Below, in pieces: positions 8,849 to 19,271 of a stretch of DNA of 64,000 nt. How positions within the stretch are numbered: the first letter of the stretch is position 1; the number at the start of each line of letters is the position of its first letter. The notes beneath the pieces are model-generated. The model saw nothing but the letters and a program-made list of their open reading frames with translations, ran no database searches and had not been told where the DNA came from. The position numbers and the translations under genes are program-made. This DNA is from Cyclobacterium qasimii M12-11B (GTDB lineage: Bacteria; Bacteroidota; Bacteroidia; Cytophagales; Cyclobacteriaceae), in NCBI RefSeq assembly GCF_000427295.1, contig NZ_ATNM01000197.1:62001-126000 (forward strand), in the 5' to 3' direction.

Positions 8849-9340
8849 ATGCTTGTCATTAGACTTTTCTTAGTTCTCTTTTCTTTTGGAATGGAAACCC
8901 ACCCTTTTTTTATAAGCCTGACAGACATGGTCTACAACGAAAATCGGCAGCAAATAGAAATCGCCCAAAAGATTTTCTGGAATGACATGGAAACTTCATT
9001 GACTATTGCCTCTGGCAAGCAGGTGAATTTTCTAAAACCTGAGGATCCTAAGCTTTTGGAAAGCCTTATTAAAGAATACATACTAGAGAACAATAAGCTG
9101 GAAGTCGACGGCAAGAAATTAAAACTAACCTACCTGGGTTATGAAATCGAAGAGGACGCCGCATGGTTTTACATGGAATCAGAAAAGATCCCTGAACCTT
9201 TTGAAGTTACCATTTACAATACGATTCTTTTAGATGACTTCCCTACACAGCAAAACATTGTCAATTTTTACAAAAACAGGAAACCCAAAAGCTTAATTAC
9301 AAGGAAAGATAAAATTAGCGGCACGCTTGAGCTAGATTAA
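8849..9340 (+). CDS. DUF6702 family protein (function unknown)
   Basis: This 163-residue protein starts with a hydrophobic stretch (MLVIRLFLVLFSFGMETHP) that could be a signal peptide, followed by HPFFISLTDMVYNENRQQIEIAQKIFWNDME. This HPFYVSxTDI-like opening is typical of the DUF6702 group of Bacteroidota, usually found next to HupE/UreJ-like and M1 peptidase genes. The rest is mixed alpha/beta and ends in KSLITRKDKISGTLELD. The location is probably periplasmic. No catalytic residues can be named. It is divergent from the HupE/UreJ gene and is followed by a bidirectional terminator. Confidence 0.75.
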   Translation: MLVIRLFLVLFSFGMETHPFFISLTDMVYNENRQQIEIAQKIFWNDMETSLTIASGKQVNFLKPEDPKLLESLIKEYILENNKLEVDGKKLKLTYLGYEIEEDAAWFYMESEKIPEPFEVTIYNTILLDDFPTQQNIVNFYKNRKPKSLITRKDKISGTLELD

Positions 9341-9389
9341 AATTATTGAAGGCAACAAACCAAATGGCTATATCTATATAGACCAAAGA

Positions 9390-9424
9390 AAGAAGCCACT
9401 CCCAGTAATTGAGAGTGGCTTCTT
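9390..9424. terminator. bidirectional terminator between DUF6702 and susD genes
   Basis: A 12-bp stem (9390-9401 AAGAAGCCACTC with 9413-9424, loop 11) lies between convergent genes. It is flanked by A-rich and T-containing sequence on either side. Confidence 0.7.
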
Positions 9425-9482
9425 ATCTGTCATCCAATTTATCCCGAAATACACAATGCTCATTCCATTGTATAAGCCATGT

Positions 9483-10910
9483 TTATTCGAACCCTGGATT
9501 TTGAACCAGTCCAGTATTGATATCTAATTCTCTTTGTGGAATCGGCAATATTGTTCTATCCTCTCCTGGCTTAGACGCATCAAAGTAAGTATCACTTTCA
9601 GGCCTAAGTGGTAGGTTATTTCTTAGAAGGTCCATTCTTCTGTGTCCTTCAAAAGCCAATTCTTTTCTTCTTTCTTCTAGAATTTGAGCGATAAAAGCTT
9701 CTTTACTAGCAAAATTTCCAGCACTTAAGCCTTCTAGGCCGGCTCTATCTCTCAAATCATTAATCAATGCCAATGATTCATCGTTGACACCATTGAGTTG
9801 AGCCAATGCTTCTGCCCTATTTAGCACAATTTCAGTAGTCCTTATTATAGGTGAATTGTCAGAATGAGTAACTACATCAGGAAACTTTGTTGTATACAAT
9901 AATGAAACGCCTTCACCATTTACATTTTCCTTTGAAAGCGCTGTGATTCGCATATCATTTGTAGCATAGGCTTCTATAAGCGCATTAGAAAAAGGTGCAT
10001 CACCCCTACCACCATCTTCAGCAGAATTGTAATAGGAACCCCAACCACCTGAGCCAGTTCTACCATTGTCAATTTCTGAATTCTGAATAGAAAACACATA
10101 TTCACTATTGTTTTCTCCCCAGAAACTATAATTACCCGCTAATCCATAAATTGCTTCCGCATCTAAAACTGCCTTGGCTTTATCGGCCGCCAACTGCCAT
10201 TCCCCTCTATAGAGGTGTATCCTGGAAAGCAATGCATTGGCAGCACCTTTGGTAGCCCTGCCTCTAGTAAATGCAGAAGTAGCATAAGTATCTGGCAAAT
10301 CCGCCACAATAGCATTAAGTTCATTGATTATGAATTCATGAACTTCACCAACAGTGTTCCTTGGAAAATCAACGATCTCTCCAGAGAAAGCATCTGTAAC
10401 GATGGGAATACCAAGCGCATCTTCACCTGCTACATTTACTGGCTGACCAAAAAGGTTAACCAATTGAAACATTAACAGAGAACGCATAAATTTTGCCTCT
10501 GCTACATATTGATTTCTCTCTTCAGTTGTAAGCGCTTCATCGGGAGAATCAGGAGTGAAAGCTACCACTGCATTGGCAGCTAAAATGGCACGGTAATGCG
10601 CTCTCCACAAATCCCTAACCGTTACATTATCTGCTTGAGTGGTATAAATACCAATCTCCTGAAGTGTAGGAAAAGAACCGATAAATCTCACATTATCAGC
10701 CTGAAAATCGGCAATAACCTGAGGCAAAGAACCAAAAACCTCCCACTCTTGTGTCAAAGAATAGACACCAAGTAGAGAACCCTCTACTGACTGCTTGTCC
10801 GCAAAAGCAAGTTCTGTCGAAAGGGATTGTTGAGGATCAATGTCTAAATCCTCACAAGAAAATAAACTTCCCAACAGACCTATAAATAATATTGTTTTTA
10901 AATTTTTCAT
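9483..10910 (-). CDS. RagB/SusD family nutrient-uptake outer membrane lipoprotein
   Basis: This is a 475-residue SusD-like glycan- or peptide-binding lipoprotein that forms the lid of the SusC channel encoded immediately upstream. The signal peptide ends in a lipobox (GSLFSC, Cys19) followed by acidic residues, a pattern associated with surface export in Bacteroidota. The TPR-like helices and typical SusD phrases are present: EAKFMRSLLMFQLVNLFGQP around residue 140, GAANALLSRIHLYRGEW, ILEERRKELAFEGHRRMDLLR near residue 415, and the ending TILPIPQRELDINTGLVQNPGF. It lies 12 bp after susC, in one operon. No hydrolase, sensor or anti-sigma gene is adjacent, so the substrate cannot be predicted. 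Confidence 0.95.
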   Translation of the reverse strand: MKNLKTILFIGLLGSLFSCEDLDIDPQQSLSTELAFADKQSVEGSLLGVYSLTQEWEVFGSLPQVIADFQADNVRFIGSFPTLQEIGIYTTQADNVTVRDLWRAHYRAILAANAVVAFTPDSPDEALTTEERNQYVAEAKFMRSLLMFQLVNLFGQPVNVAGEDALGIPIVTDAFSGEIVDFPRNTVGEVHEFIINELNAIVADLPDTYATSAFTRGRATKGAANALLSRIHLYRGEWQLAADKAKAVLDAEAIYGLAGNYSFWGENNSEYVFSIQNSEIDNGRTGSGGWGSYYNSAEDGGRGDAPFSNALIEAYATNDMRITALSKENVNGEGVSLLYTTKFPDVVTHSDNSPIIRTTEIVLNRAEALAQLNGVNDESLALINDLRDRAGLEGLSAGNFASKEAFIAQILEERRKELAFEGHRRMDLLRNNLPLRPESDTYFDASKPGEDRTILPIPQRELDINTGLVQNPGFE

Positions 10911-10922
10911 TGTAAAGCTTTT

Positions 10923-13900
10923 TTAGAATCCTAATGAAACACCCAATGTAAATGACTTTGCCTGAGCTGGAGTAAAGAAGGACTCCCCTTGGATTTGGTT
11001 ATCACTTCCATTTCCACTGATTTCAGGCTCTAAACCATCCTCAAGATTTGAGAACGTAAGCATGTTCTGCAACATGCCGTATACCCTGGCGCTTCTCAAG
11101 ACGTTTGTTCTTTCCAGAACATTCGCTGGAATATTGTAGGTTAGAGACAAATTTCTAAGTCGAATATGATCTCCTTTTCTTAGGTGAATGGTAGACCTCT
11201 GACCAAAGTTAGCTTGCGTAGTACCATCCAATCGCGGAGCAAAGCTATTCGTATTCTCTTCTGTCCAATAATCTAGCAATTGTGGATCCAGGTTAAATGA
11301 GTTCAGGTTGTTCGGACTATACAAGAACCTAAGATCATCAAACATGATATAATTCCCTTGTGTGAAAGTAAACAAGGCTGAAAGATCAAACCCTTTGTAA
11401 GAGAAAGTATTGGTTAAACCTCCTGAGATTCTAGGAATAGCAGAACCTATAATTTCTCTGTTATTTGTGCTGTAGGTGTTGGTAGGCTCACCGTCTGAAT
11501 TCAACCATTCAGCTTCCCCAGTCTCAGGATTGATACCACTGTACCTTACCAGGTAAAAAGTATTAACTGAATAACCTTCTATAGCTCTTTGGCTTGAAGA
11601 ACCCTGAACAAATAGCCTTCCTTTACTGTCTTCGGAAGCTCCTGGAAGTTCAAGTACTTCATTTTTAAGAAATCCCACATTCAAAATCGTTCTCCACTCA
11701 AATCCAGAGGACTGAACATTCAGCGAATTTATCATTAAATCTATTCCTCTGTTGCGCATAACACCTGCATTCTGCGCATAACTTGTATATCCTGTTGTAT
11801 AAGGAATTGGAACGTCTAATAGCAATCCTGTAGTACGCTTGTTCCACAAAGAAGCTTCTATATCAAGTTTGTTATTGAATAATGTGGCATAAACTGTGAA
11901 ATCAAACTGTGCGGATTCCTCCCAACCTAAAGTAGGATTGGCTGGCTGACTTGGGTAAATCCCGGGACTTCCCGCATAATCACCTAAACTACCCGCTTGA
12001 TACAAGCCGAGGGAGGCGAAATTATCAACCCTGTCATTTCCCGCAATTCCATAACTAGTATTAATTTTTAAGAAATCAAGGATACTGTTGTTTTGCAAAA
12101 ATTTCTCTTCAGAAAGCACCCATCCTCCAGACAGCGCCCAGAAATTACCATAACGGTTGTCCATACCGAAACGAGAAGAGCCATCTCTTCTTGCACTCCC
12201 TTCAAACAGGAATTTATCTTTATACCTATAGTTTAACCTCGAGAAATAAGAAGCAAGTTTCCATCCAGTACCTGTTGCGCTCGTGATTGTAGGCGTCGCA
12301 GCCGAAGCAACATTTGGCAATTTATCACTCACAAAGCCTGAACCTTCTACAGTCATACTCGCAAAATCTGATTGCTCATAAGAATAGCCTAAAAGGGCTC
12401 CAAAGAAATGGTCATTACCAAAATATTTTTGGTAATTCAAGGTATTTGTGCTCAACCATTTATAATCTTGAATGATCCTTTTATAACCTTGCCCAGTAGG
12501 CTCAATAATATCAGGATAACGCATGGTTTCTTCCGTTTGAATCTGATCAATCCCCCAATCGGTTTTAAAAGTAAGATCAGGAAGAATATCAAATTCAAAA
12601 TAAGTATTGGCTGTTGTCCTGCGAGTAACATACTCCGTTTGCGCTAAATCTGCAAGTGCAAGTAAATTAGGTACAAAACCAAGTCTCGTGTAATTCCCAT
12701 TTTCATCAAATGGTTTGTTGTAAGGCAAATGTAAAAAAGCGGAAGTTAATGGAGCAAAAGTACTATTGTCCGAATTGATTCGATCATTGAAAGTCTTTGC
12801 CAACCCAACATTGGCCCCAAACCTTGCTTTTTCTGAGAACTTATGGGTCATATTTAACCTGCCATTAAACCTGTCCAACTCATTTCCTAAAGCATAGGTA
12901 TCCTGCATAAAATAAGTACCTGAAATGAAATAAGTAGTATTGTCACTTCCTCCTGATGCACTTACATTCAAATTAGAAATTTTACCTTGCTCAATAACTG
13001 CCTCAGGCCAATCAAAGCCTGTTTGTGGAAAACTACTTACCGGGTCTCCTGTCCTATCAGAACGGTATTGGTTGTATTGCGCCAAGGACATGTATGGTCT
13101 TACAGTAGTTGGGTTTTGTACTCCCCTGTAAAAGTCCACATTGATTTTCGATTCACCACTTTTCCCCTTTTCGTTTGAATAAGGATGACACCATTTGCAC
13201 CTCTAGAACCATATATGGCTACTGCAGAAGCATCTTTAAGCACTGAAATGGATTGAATTTCATTTGGATTTAATTCCATCAATGGGTTAAGTGTTACTGC
13301 ACCGGATTCATTGGCATAATCTCCACTGCTTCCATCATTTAAAGGAACGCCATCCACTACGAACAAAGGAGAACCGCCTGCTGTCAAAGAAGCAACACCC
13401 CGGATTCTTATATTTTGTTGTGCACCACCCACACCGGAGGTACCTGTCAACTGTACACCAGCTGCTTGTCCTTGTAAAGCTTCCTGGGCAGTAAAAATGG
13501 GCATCCTTTCAATTTGGGAATTGTCCAGGCTAGAAATACTTTGTACAGACATTTTTGCAGATTGGGTACCATACCCAACCACAACTACCTCTCCTAATGT
13601 CTTAACATCAGGCTTCAGCAACACATCAATCTTACTTTGATTGTCAATCATTCTTTCTTGGGTCAAAAACCCAACAAAGCTAAAAGACAATACATTTGAT
13701 CCTTCTGGAATCGACAAGCTATAGGTACCATCAATATCTGAAACGGTACCAACCAACGATCCTTTCACGCTCACATTCACTCCAGGTATCCCATTAGGCT
13801 CATCTTCAGAAGTAACCGTACCGGATACTGTTCTGCTCTGAGCCATTGATGAGAATACTGCTAACATAGAAAATGTCAAGCAAAGTAAAACTCGCTTCAT
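10923..13900 (-). CDS. SusC/RagA family TonB-linked outer membrane protein (frameshifted in this sequence)
   Basis: This is a TonB-dependent outer-membrane transporter. The signal peptide (MKRVLLCLTFSMLAVFSSMAQ) is followed by a carboxypeptidase-regulatory-like domain (about residues 22-105), the VVVVGYGTQ motif, a plug domain with LFVVDGVPLND and SVLKDASAVAIYGSRGANGVI, and a C-terminal barrel ending in SLGF with terminal Phe. The frame breaks after QTKRGK. Adding one base to the T/C run at 13160-13167 (reading RGKSGESKINVDFYRGVQN) joins both parts into a 992-residue protein, the usual size. It is the first gene of the susC-susD operon, with a long AT-rich leader upstream. The break looks like a homopolymer error. 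Confidence 0.95.
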
Positions 13901-14433
13901 AGTAAATAATAGATTTAAGGTTTTTTAACAATGTTTATAATGCAAAATTCCATCAAATTATTCATAAACCAAAATGATCTATAACTGCATAGTACAAGGT
14001 GAAAACCAAAATATTTTGTAAAATGAAGCGAAACAAAAATTTATATTTTCAATGACAAAAATAAAAATAGAATAATATCACTTATTTATTATTTTTAGTT
14101 TTATTTTTTAATTAACATAATTAAACCAATTTAATATTGTCTTTTAAAGACTCATAAATTATTTAAACCGTTTATGTAAAATGTATTTTATTTTGGGAAA
14201 AATGTTTTTTAGCATATTAAAATATCGTTTTTTCCCCATTTTAACGCACCTACATAATTGCGAAGAAAACTAAAAATTATTTCCAAAATACTGATTCAGA
14301 ATATTATGTAGGTATTATCTAATTATTACAAATTTTAATAATTTGTAAAAAAAGAAAAAAAATTGTCCGAAGACTTTAAGACTTCAGAATTCTTACAATT
14401 GCAAGCAGGAACTTAGTCCATAATCATTCACAA
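13901..14433. other. AT-rich intergenic region upstream of susC
   Basis: This 533-bp gap is very AT-rich, especially 14040-14360. It must hold the susC promoter and the end of the 2H phosphoesterase transcript. No TAnnTTTG element with proper spacing and no gene-like frame could be supported. Confidence 0.5.
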
Positions 14434-14985
14434 TCAACTGGATAACTTTATTTCTTCTATAATACGCCAGAAACCATCTACTTTTTTCAGCAAATAAACC
14501 TGGTGAACGTTAAAAGAGCCTTTCACAGAATTCCCCTTCAGGTACTCCAATACTTGTTCAAATTGATCCTTTTTCACATCCCTATAGGCCAAAGTCAGAT
14601 GAGGGTGATAATTGGTGTCGCTTAACTCAATACTCTTTTTTAAAACTGTTTTACTAAAAGCAATGAGTCGTTGTTGACAAAATAGAAGTTCAGGAGGATA
14701 TTTCACCTTCATAAAAGCTACCCTATTCCCAAATGACCCGATCCTTCCTAAAGACAAAGAAAAGCTTTTCTCTTGTTCAAAAAACTTCCGCAATGATTTC
14801 ACCAATTCCACTTCCTTATTTTCACTGTGAACAAATGGCATTTTCAGCGTGATGTGCGGCGGGGATTTAAGGGCATACTTAATACCAAAAGAAGCTCGTA
14901 ACTGCTCCTTCAAATCAGTAATCGCATCTTTCAAAGGCTCATCTGGTACAATAGCCAAAAAATATTTACCCATTACTTTAGTCAT
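14434..14985 (-). CDS. 2'-5' RNA ligase / 2H phosphoesterase family protein
   Basis: This 183-residue cytoplasmic protein has the two HxT/S signature motifs of the 2H phosphoesterase superfamily: PPHITLKMPF (about residues 42-51) and YHPHLTLAYRD (about 125-135). The spacing of about 85 residues and the total length match ThpR/LigT-type proteins, which act on cyclic phosphate or 2'-5' linked RNA ends. The real substrate is unknown. The start at 14985 (MTKVMGKYF) is an ATG; the internal Met5 is an equally plausible start. No operon partner: the upstream USP gene is divergent across a 264-bp gap. Confidence 0.85.
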   Translation of the reverse strand: MTKVMGKYFLAIVPDEPLKDAITDLKEQLRASFGIKYALKSPPHITLKMPFVHSENKEVELVKSLRKFFEQEKSFSLSLGRIGSFGNRVAFMKVKYPPELLFCQQRLIAFSKTVLKKSIELSDTNYHPHLTLAYRDVKKDQFEQVLEYLKGNSVKGSFNVHQVYLLKKVDGFWRIIEEIKLSS

Positions 14986-15249
14986 GACAATAAATTATCT
15001 GAATGATTTGACTTTAAATACAAAGCTTGCAAAAGTCGTCTTTTTAGTTGATTCCACAAACTCAAAGAAATAAGTCTGAGAGCTTACAACGAATCAAATG
15101 GCTTTACCCTAGACACCTCAGATAGTCAATTGCATTTATTTTTATTATTTGAAGTAAATCTTCTTTTAAAGATGCCATCAAAAAGTTAAATTCATAAAAT
15201 TTTACCATATTCCCAATTCAAACGCAAAACTGATTTAAAGGTAAGATCA

Positions 15250-16161
15250 ATGAAGCAATTCAAAAAAGTCATGGTAGGGTTAGACTTAACCCTTTTAGAT
15301 GAGGTATTGATATCCAATATCAAAATACTTGTTCCTATTTTGGATATAGAGAAAGTATATTTTATTCATTTTTCGAAAAGTCTAATTCTACCCGAAGAGG
15401 TCACATCAGCATATCCTGATTTATTGGCCCCATTAGACGAAACCATCGAAAGTCAAATTCTATATGAAATTGAAAAAAGCAAACCAGCACTAGATTTCAA
15501 TTATGAGATCATTGTAAAGGAGGGAAATGCACAGGACAGCATGCTTCGTTGGTGCAATATTAAAGAAACCGATCTTTTAATACTTGGTAGAAAAAAAGGC
15601 AAAACACCTTCTGACTCCCTGGTCAAAAATTTGTCGCAGAAATACCCTAGACCAGTACTATTACTTCCGGAAACACCTCCAACTGGCAAAATCAACAGTG
15701 TTTTACTCCCGATTGATTTTTCAAAACATTCAAAGGTAAGTATTGAAATCGCTTTGGAGATTAGCGAAAAAACAAACGCTGCTTTACAGTGCTGCCATAT
15801 GTATGAAGTCCCTAGTGGTTATAGCAAAACAGGCAAATCCTTTGAAGAATTTGCAGCAATAATGCTTGAAAATGCAAAAAAGGATTTCAAGCATTTCTTA
15901 ACTGAAAACAACTTGCCTGACTTATTGTGCACATTTATCCTTAGAGACAATAAAGATGAAGCGGATAACATAATGGAGTTTGCTCGCTCTATTGATACAG
16001 ACTTGTTAATCGTAGGAAGCAGGGGCAGGTCAAGATCAGCGGCAGTTTTATTGGGAAGTGTAGCCGAAAAACTAGTGAATAACAACCATGATATCCCCAT
16101 GCTAGTGATGAAGGAAAAAGGTGAAAACATGAGCTTTCTTGAAGCCCTTTTTAGAATCTAA
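15250..16161 (+). CDS. universal stress protein with two UspA domains
   Basis: This 303-residue cytoplasmic protein consists of two UspA folds, about residues 1-145 and 153-290. The second domain has INSVLLPIDFSKHS and the ATP-binding motif GSRGRSRSAAVLLGS (a G-2x-G-9x-G-S pattern) near residues 257-271, so it should bind ATP. The first domain has only the remnant LGRKKGKTPSDS at the same place and has probably lost nucleotide binding. Such tandem proteins are common in Bacteroidota, with roles in stress survival and redox or starvation responses that are not defined at the molecular level. It stands alone on the plus strand and converges on the sugar transferase gene. Confidence 0.9.
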   Translation: MKQFKKVMVGLDLTLLDEVLISNIKILVPILDIEKVYFIHFSKSLILPEEVTSAYPDLLAPLDETIESQILYEIEKSKPALDFNYEIIVKEGNAQDSMLRWCNIKETDLLILGRKKGKTPSDSLVKNLSQKYPRPVLLLPETPPTGKINSVLLPIDFSKHSKVSIEIALEISEKTNAALQCCHMYEVPSGYSKTGKSFEEFAAIMLENAKKDFKHFLTENNLPDLLCTFILRDNKDEADNIMEFARSIDTDLLIVGSRGRSRSAAVLLGSVAEKLVNNNHDIPMLVMKEKGENMSFLEALFRI

Positions 16162-16249
16162 AAAATTGGTTTTAAAAATCAATACAAATGTTAAGCGTTA
16201 AAAACCCTCTGTCAAATCCAAATTACTCAGATGGGTTTACTGAAGCTTT

Positions 16250-17617
16250 TCAATAAACTTCCTCACCTGAACTTAGCATTTGATTCATTGTTTTTAAGAC
16301 GATCTTAATGTCCAGAAAAAAGGACCATTTGCGAACATAAAAATAATCAAGCTTCACCCTGGACCTTATTTGCCAGTGGGTAGAAATCTCTCCACGGTAA
16401 CCCAATACCTGTGCAAGGCCTGTTATCCCAGGTTTAATGCAATGCCTGTTATTGTATTTTTCCAAACGTTGCTTAAAAACTTCATTCATAGGAACGGTGT
16501 GAGGCCTCGGTCCTACGACTGACATCTCATTTTTGAGTACATTAATAAACTGAGGAAGCTCATCCAGGGAGAAGCGCCTTAGAACCCCACCAACCTTGGT
16601 TACTCTAGGGTCATTTTTTGAGGCTTGAAGCGTATCTGACCATGGATTCTCCTGCATGGTTCTGAATTTAATACAGGTGAAATCTTTATTGTTTACGCCA
16701 GTCCGTTTTTGATAGAAAAACACCGGGCCTTTAGATTCTAGTTTAATCAATATCGCAATAATTGGCACTAACCAACTAAAGATAAATAAGATTACTAAGG
16801 TAGAAAACAGCACATCAAAAAAACGTTTGAAAAATTGGTTCCCTAAACGATCTAAAGGAATCTCGTTCAAATTGACTACTATGAAAGAGCCATAGTTACT
16901 AAAACTCATTTTTTTGTTCCATTGCAATGCCGGACCAGGAATAATCTTAACCTTAAAATGATTTTCATCAGCGAAATCCACTATTTTATTTACCAGATTG
17001 CCAGGCATATTTTGGCTGAGATAAACCAAATCCAGAGAGCCAATGCCGAAGGAATCGAAAAAATGATCAAAATCCCCCAAAACATCCTTACTATTCACCT
17101 TATCATCAAAAAACCCTAATAATTTGATCCCAAAAGCTTTATTCTTCTCAAGGGTACGTGCCAATTGATTGCTCCATTCATCCTTCCCCAATATTACCGC
17201 TTTCCGATAATTTCTACCGCTCATCCTGTACCTTCTCAGGGCCATATGGACGCCAATTCTAAAAAATACTACCATGAAGAGCCCAATTGGGAAAAGATAA
17301 AAATCTAATTTTAATGAGCTGGAGGAGGACAAGTGCTCCCTTAAAATAAAAAATATCAAAATTGCCCAAACATATGAGACTAGGAACTGCATGAGCGTAT
17401 CCCAATAAACAGATGTTCTTGATAGTTTATAATCCTTCCTAACCAAGACAATAATAAGCCATACTAAGCCAAACAATCCTACATCTAAAAGGTAGTCTGA
17501 AGACTTAAAATCGCTTTCCGGACTTAAAATAGTCAACAGTCCAAACACAATAAACATCACCACAAGCTCCACAGAAATAAACAGCCATGGGAAATATTTA
17601 TAAAAACGTTTTGCCAT
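16250..17617 (-). CDS. exopolysaccharide biosynthesis polyprenyl glycosylphosphotransferase (WcaJ-like)
   Basis: This 455-residue inner-membrane enzyme starts polysaccharide repeat-unit assembly by moving a hexose-1-phosphate from an NDP-sugar to undecaprenyl phosphate. Four N-terminal helices (about residues 12-110) precede a Rossmann-like CoA-binding-type domain (AVILGKDEWSNQLART, about 140-240). A further helix and the catalytic C-terminal domain follow, with KRFFDVLFS, the GPVFFYQKRTG loop, KFRTM, SLDELPQF and VGPRPHTVP motifs. The complete arrangement is that of the PNPT/PHPT initiating transferases. It is separated from the large glycan operon by a terminator and 478 bp, so it is transcribed on its own, but it should provide the first step for that operon. 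Confidence 0.92.
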   Translation of the reverse strand: MAKRFYKYFPWLFISVELVVMFIVFGLLTILSPESDFKSSDYLLDVGLFGLVWLIIVLVRKDYKLSRTSVYWDTLMQFLVSYVWAILIFFILREHLSSSSSLKLDFYLFPIGLFMVVFFRIGVHMALRRYRMSGRNYRKAVILGKDEWSNQLARTLEKNKAFGIKLLGFFDDKVNSKDVLGDFDHFFDSFGIGSLDLVYLSQNMPGNLVNKIVDFADENHFKVKIIPGPALQWNKKMSFSNYGSFIVVNLNEIPLDRLGNQFFKRFFDVLFSTLVILFIFSWLVPIIAILIKLESKGPVFFYQKRTGVNNKDFTCIKFRTMQENPWSDTLQASKNDPRVTKVGGVLRRFSLDELPQFINVLKNEMSVVGPRPHTVPMNEVFKQRLEKYNNRHCIKPGITGLAQVLGYRGEISTHWQIRSRVKLDYFYVRKWSFFLDIKIVLKTMNQMLSSGEEVY

Positions 17618-18095
17618 TCAAGTATATCAATTAAAAATCATTCGCATAAACCCAAATCATTCGATTCTTCTTCACAGGCTCTTTGCTGCTAATAGCTAAA
17701 AATAATAAGCTTAGCACAAAAGTACTGGAAATCTTGTCACTTTTTTCGATTTTCTGCTTTAATCGAAATTAGAAACCTGCACGGATCACACTTTGCTTGC
17801 CCAAATCTAAAAGCAACAGAAACCTAAGAGCTGAATCCAAACCGAAAATGCAAGAGCTATACTAATATGGGAAGGAATCAATGGCTTTGAATTTTCAGCA
17901 TCGAAATCTTCAATCCACATGCATAGCCCTAAGTATTCGTCATTTCAAAAATGGGTAAAAAAAACCGGATAAAATCCGGTAATATTTTAAATCTTAAGGT
18001 CTAAAGTTAACGCTACCATAAAATCACAGTTGGTGTTATTGCATCATTAATGTCACCTTATAAAAGATTAAAGACAAAAAACACATTGATGATTT
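17618..18095. other. intergenic region between glycan operon and initiating transferase
   Basis: The 478-bp gap contains the terminator of the upstream operon (17957-17980) and an 8-bp inverted repeat at 17744-17768 (TTTCGATT / AATCGAAA). The promoter for the WcaJ-like gene should lie here but was not identified. No gene is apparent. Confidence 0.5.
17957..17980 (-). terminator. rho-independent terminator of the exopolysaccharide operon
   Basis: On the minus strand, ACCGGAT-TTT-ATCCGGT (17964-17980) runs directly into eight T residues. It lies 115 bases past the stop of the last glycosyltransferase. Confidence 0.82.
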
Positions 18096-19253
18096 TTAGT
18101 AGTTTATCTCAACTAAATTCTCTTTTATTTTTCGCTTACATAAAGCCTTAAAAAGGGTTTCATATTCATCAGTTACAACATCCCAGTTGTACTTATCTGT
18201 CAGCCCTTCTCTTGCATGCTCTCTTAAGTTTTCCATTTTTTCAGGAGAACTTTCTGCTTTTTCTGTGATATCAACAACAGATGCTGCATTTTTATCAAAG
18301 TACCATCCAAATTTACCTTTTTGTAGCATTTCCTGATTGAACCTGGTATCCAAAGCAAGAATGGCACAACCATACCCAAGGGCTTTCAACATCGCAGGAT
18401 TTGTACCACCATATTCATGTCCATGAAAATAAGCAAAACAATTGTGGTACAAGGAAGCCAATTGCTCTTGGTCTCTTACATATCCTGTAAATATCAACCT
18501 CTTGTCGTCAACCTGCTTCATTCTCTGGGCAAACTTATCGTGATAAGGAACATCCCCTACAATAACGAGCTTTCTTTTGGATTTTGATTTCACAAAACCT
18601 TCAACGATTAAATCAGCATTATTGTCAGGAATAAGTCTACCTACAATCAAAAAATAAGATTGTTTTTGAAGATCCCACTCTTCAATCAGAGTGCTATCAG
18701 AAGACAATCTAGGATTGGCACCATAGGCGATCATCTTTGAAGGAGCATTGAATTTTTCAAGATAAATTTTCTCCATTTCATCTGAATCTGTAATCAATTG
18801 ATCATACAGCTTGGTGGCAAGTCTGGAAGCAAACAAATAGTATCTCGCTCCTAATCCTTTCCATTTTGGCCTTAGCCACTCCAGACCATCTACATTAATA
18901 GTGGATGGTTTCCCAAATGCTTTGGTGAGTATACCAAAAGGACCATTGGCACTATTTACTACAAACACTACGTCTACTTTTGAAAAACAGACATGGATCA
19001 TTGAGAGTAAAGAATTGGTCAATTGACTTAATGACTTGGTTTCAACACAGGGTATATAGACCAGGTTAATACCATTTACCTTTTTAGGCTTTTTTTCAAA
19101 CAATGGAGCATGACAATATACGGTAACCTCTATTCCTCTTTGCACCAACCGTTCGCCCATTTCTTTTACAAAAGTTTCGTAACCCCCGTAAACATAAGGA
19201 TACCCTCTTGTACCTACTATGGCAACATGCAACGGCTTGTTGTTTTTTGACAT
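18096..19253 (-). CDS. glycosyltransferase family 4 with DUF1972 (rhamnosyltransferase-like)
   Basis: This 385-residue GT-B fold protein begins VAIVGTRGYPYVYGGYETFVKEM, the DUF1972 signature found in WchF-type rhamnosyltransferases of capsule loci. The C-terminal half has FLIVGRLIPDNNADLIVEGF and the donor-binding YFHGHEYGGTNPAMLKALGYG segment (about residues 277-297). It adds a sugar to the lipid-linked repeat unit on the cytoplasmic face of the inner membrane. Rhamnose as donor sugar is inferred from the DUF1972 match only. It is the last gene of the nine-gene operon, 18 bp after the preceding glycosyltransferase and followed by the terminator at 17957-17980. Confidence 0.88.
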   Translation of the reverse strand: MSKNNKPLHVAIVGTRGYPYVYGGYETFVKEMGERLVQRGIEVTVYCHAPLFEKKPKKVNGINLVYIPCVETKSLSQLTNSLLSMIHVCFSKVDVVFVVNSANGPFGILTKAFGKPSTINVDGLEWLRPKWKGLGARYYLFASRLATKLYDQLITDSDEMEKIYLEKFNAPSKMIAYGANPRLSSDSTLIEEWDLQKQSYFLIVGRLIPDNNADLIVEGFVKSKSKRKLVIVGDVPYHDKFAQRMKQVDDKRLIFTGYVRDQEQLASLYHNCFAYFHGHEYGGTNPAMLKALGYGCAILALDTRFNQEMLQKGKFGWYFDKNAASVVDITEKAESSPEKMENLREHAREGLTDKYNWDVVTDEYETLFKALCKRKIKENLVEINY

Positions 19254-19271
19254 ACTGTATCTATTTACTAC

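Noticed and set aside
15501-16130. Minus-strand frames opposite the universal stress protein gene
   Set aside because: They are antisense shadows of a well-supported gene and have no family features.
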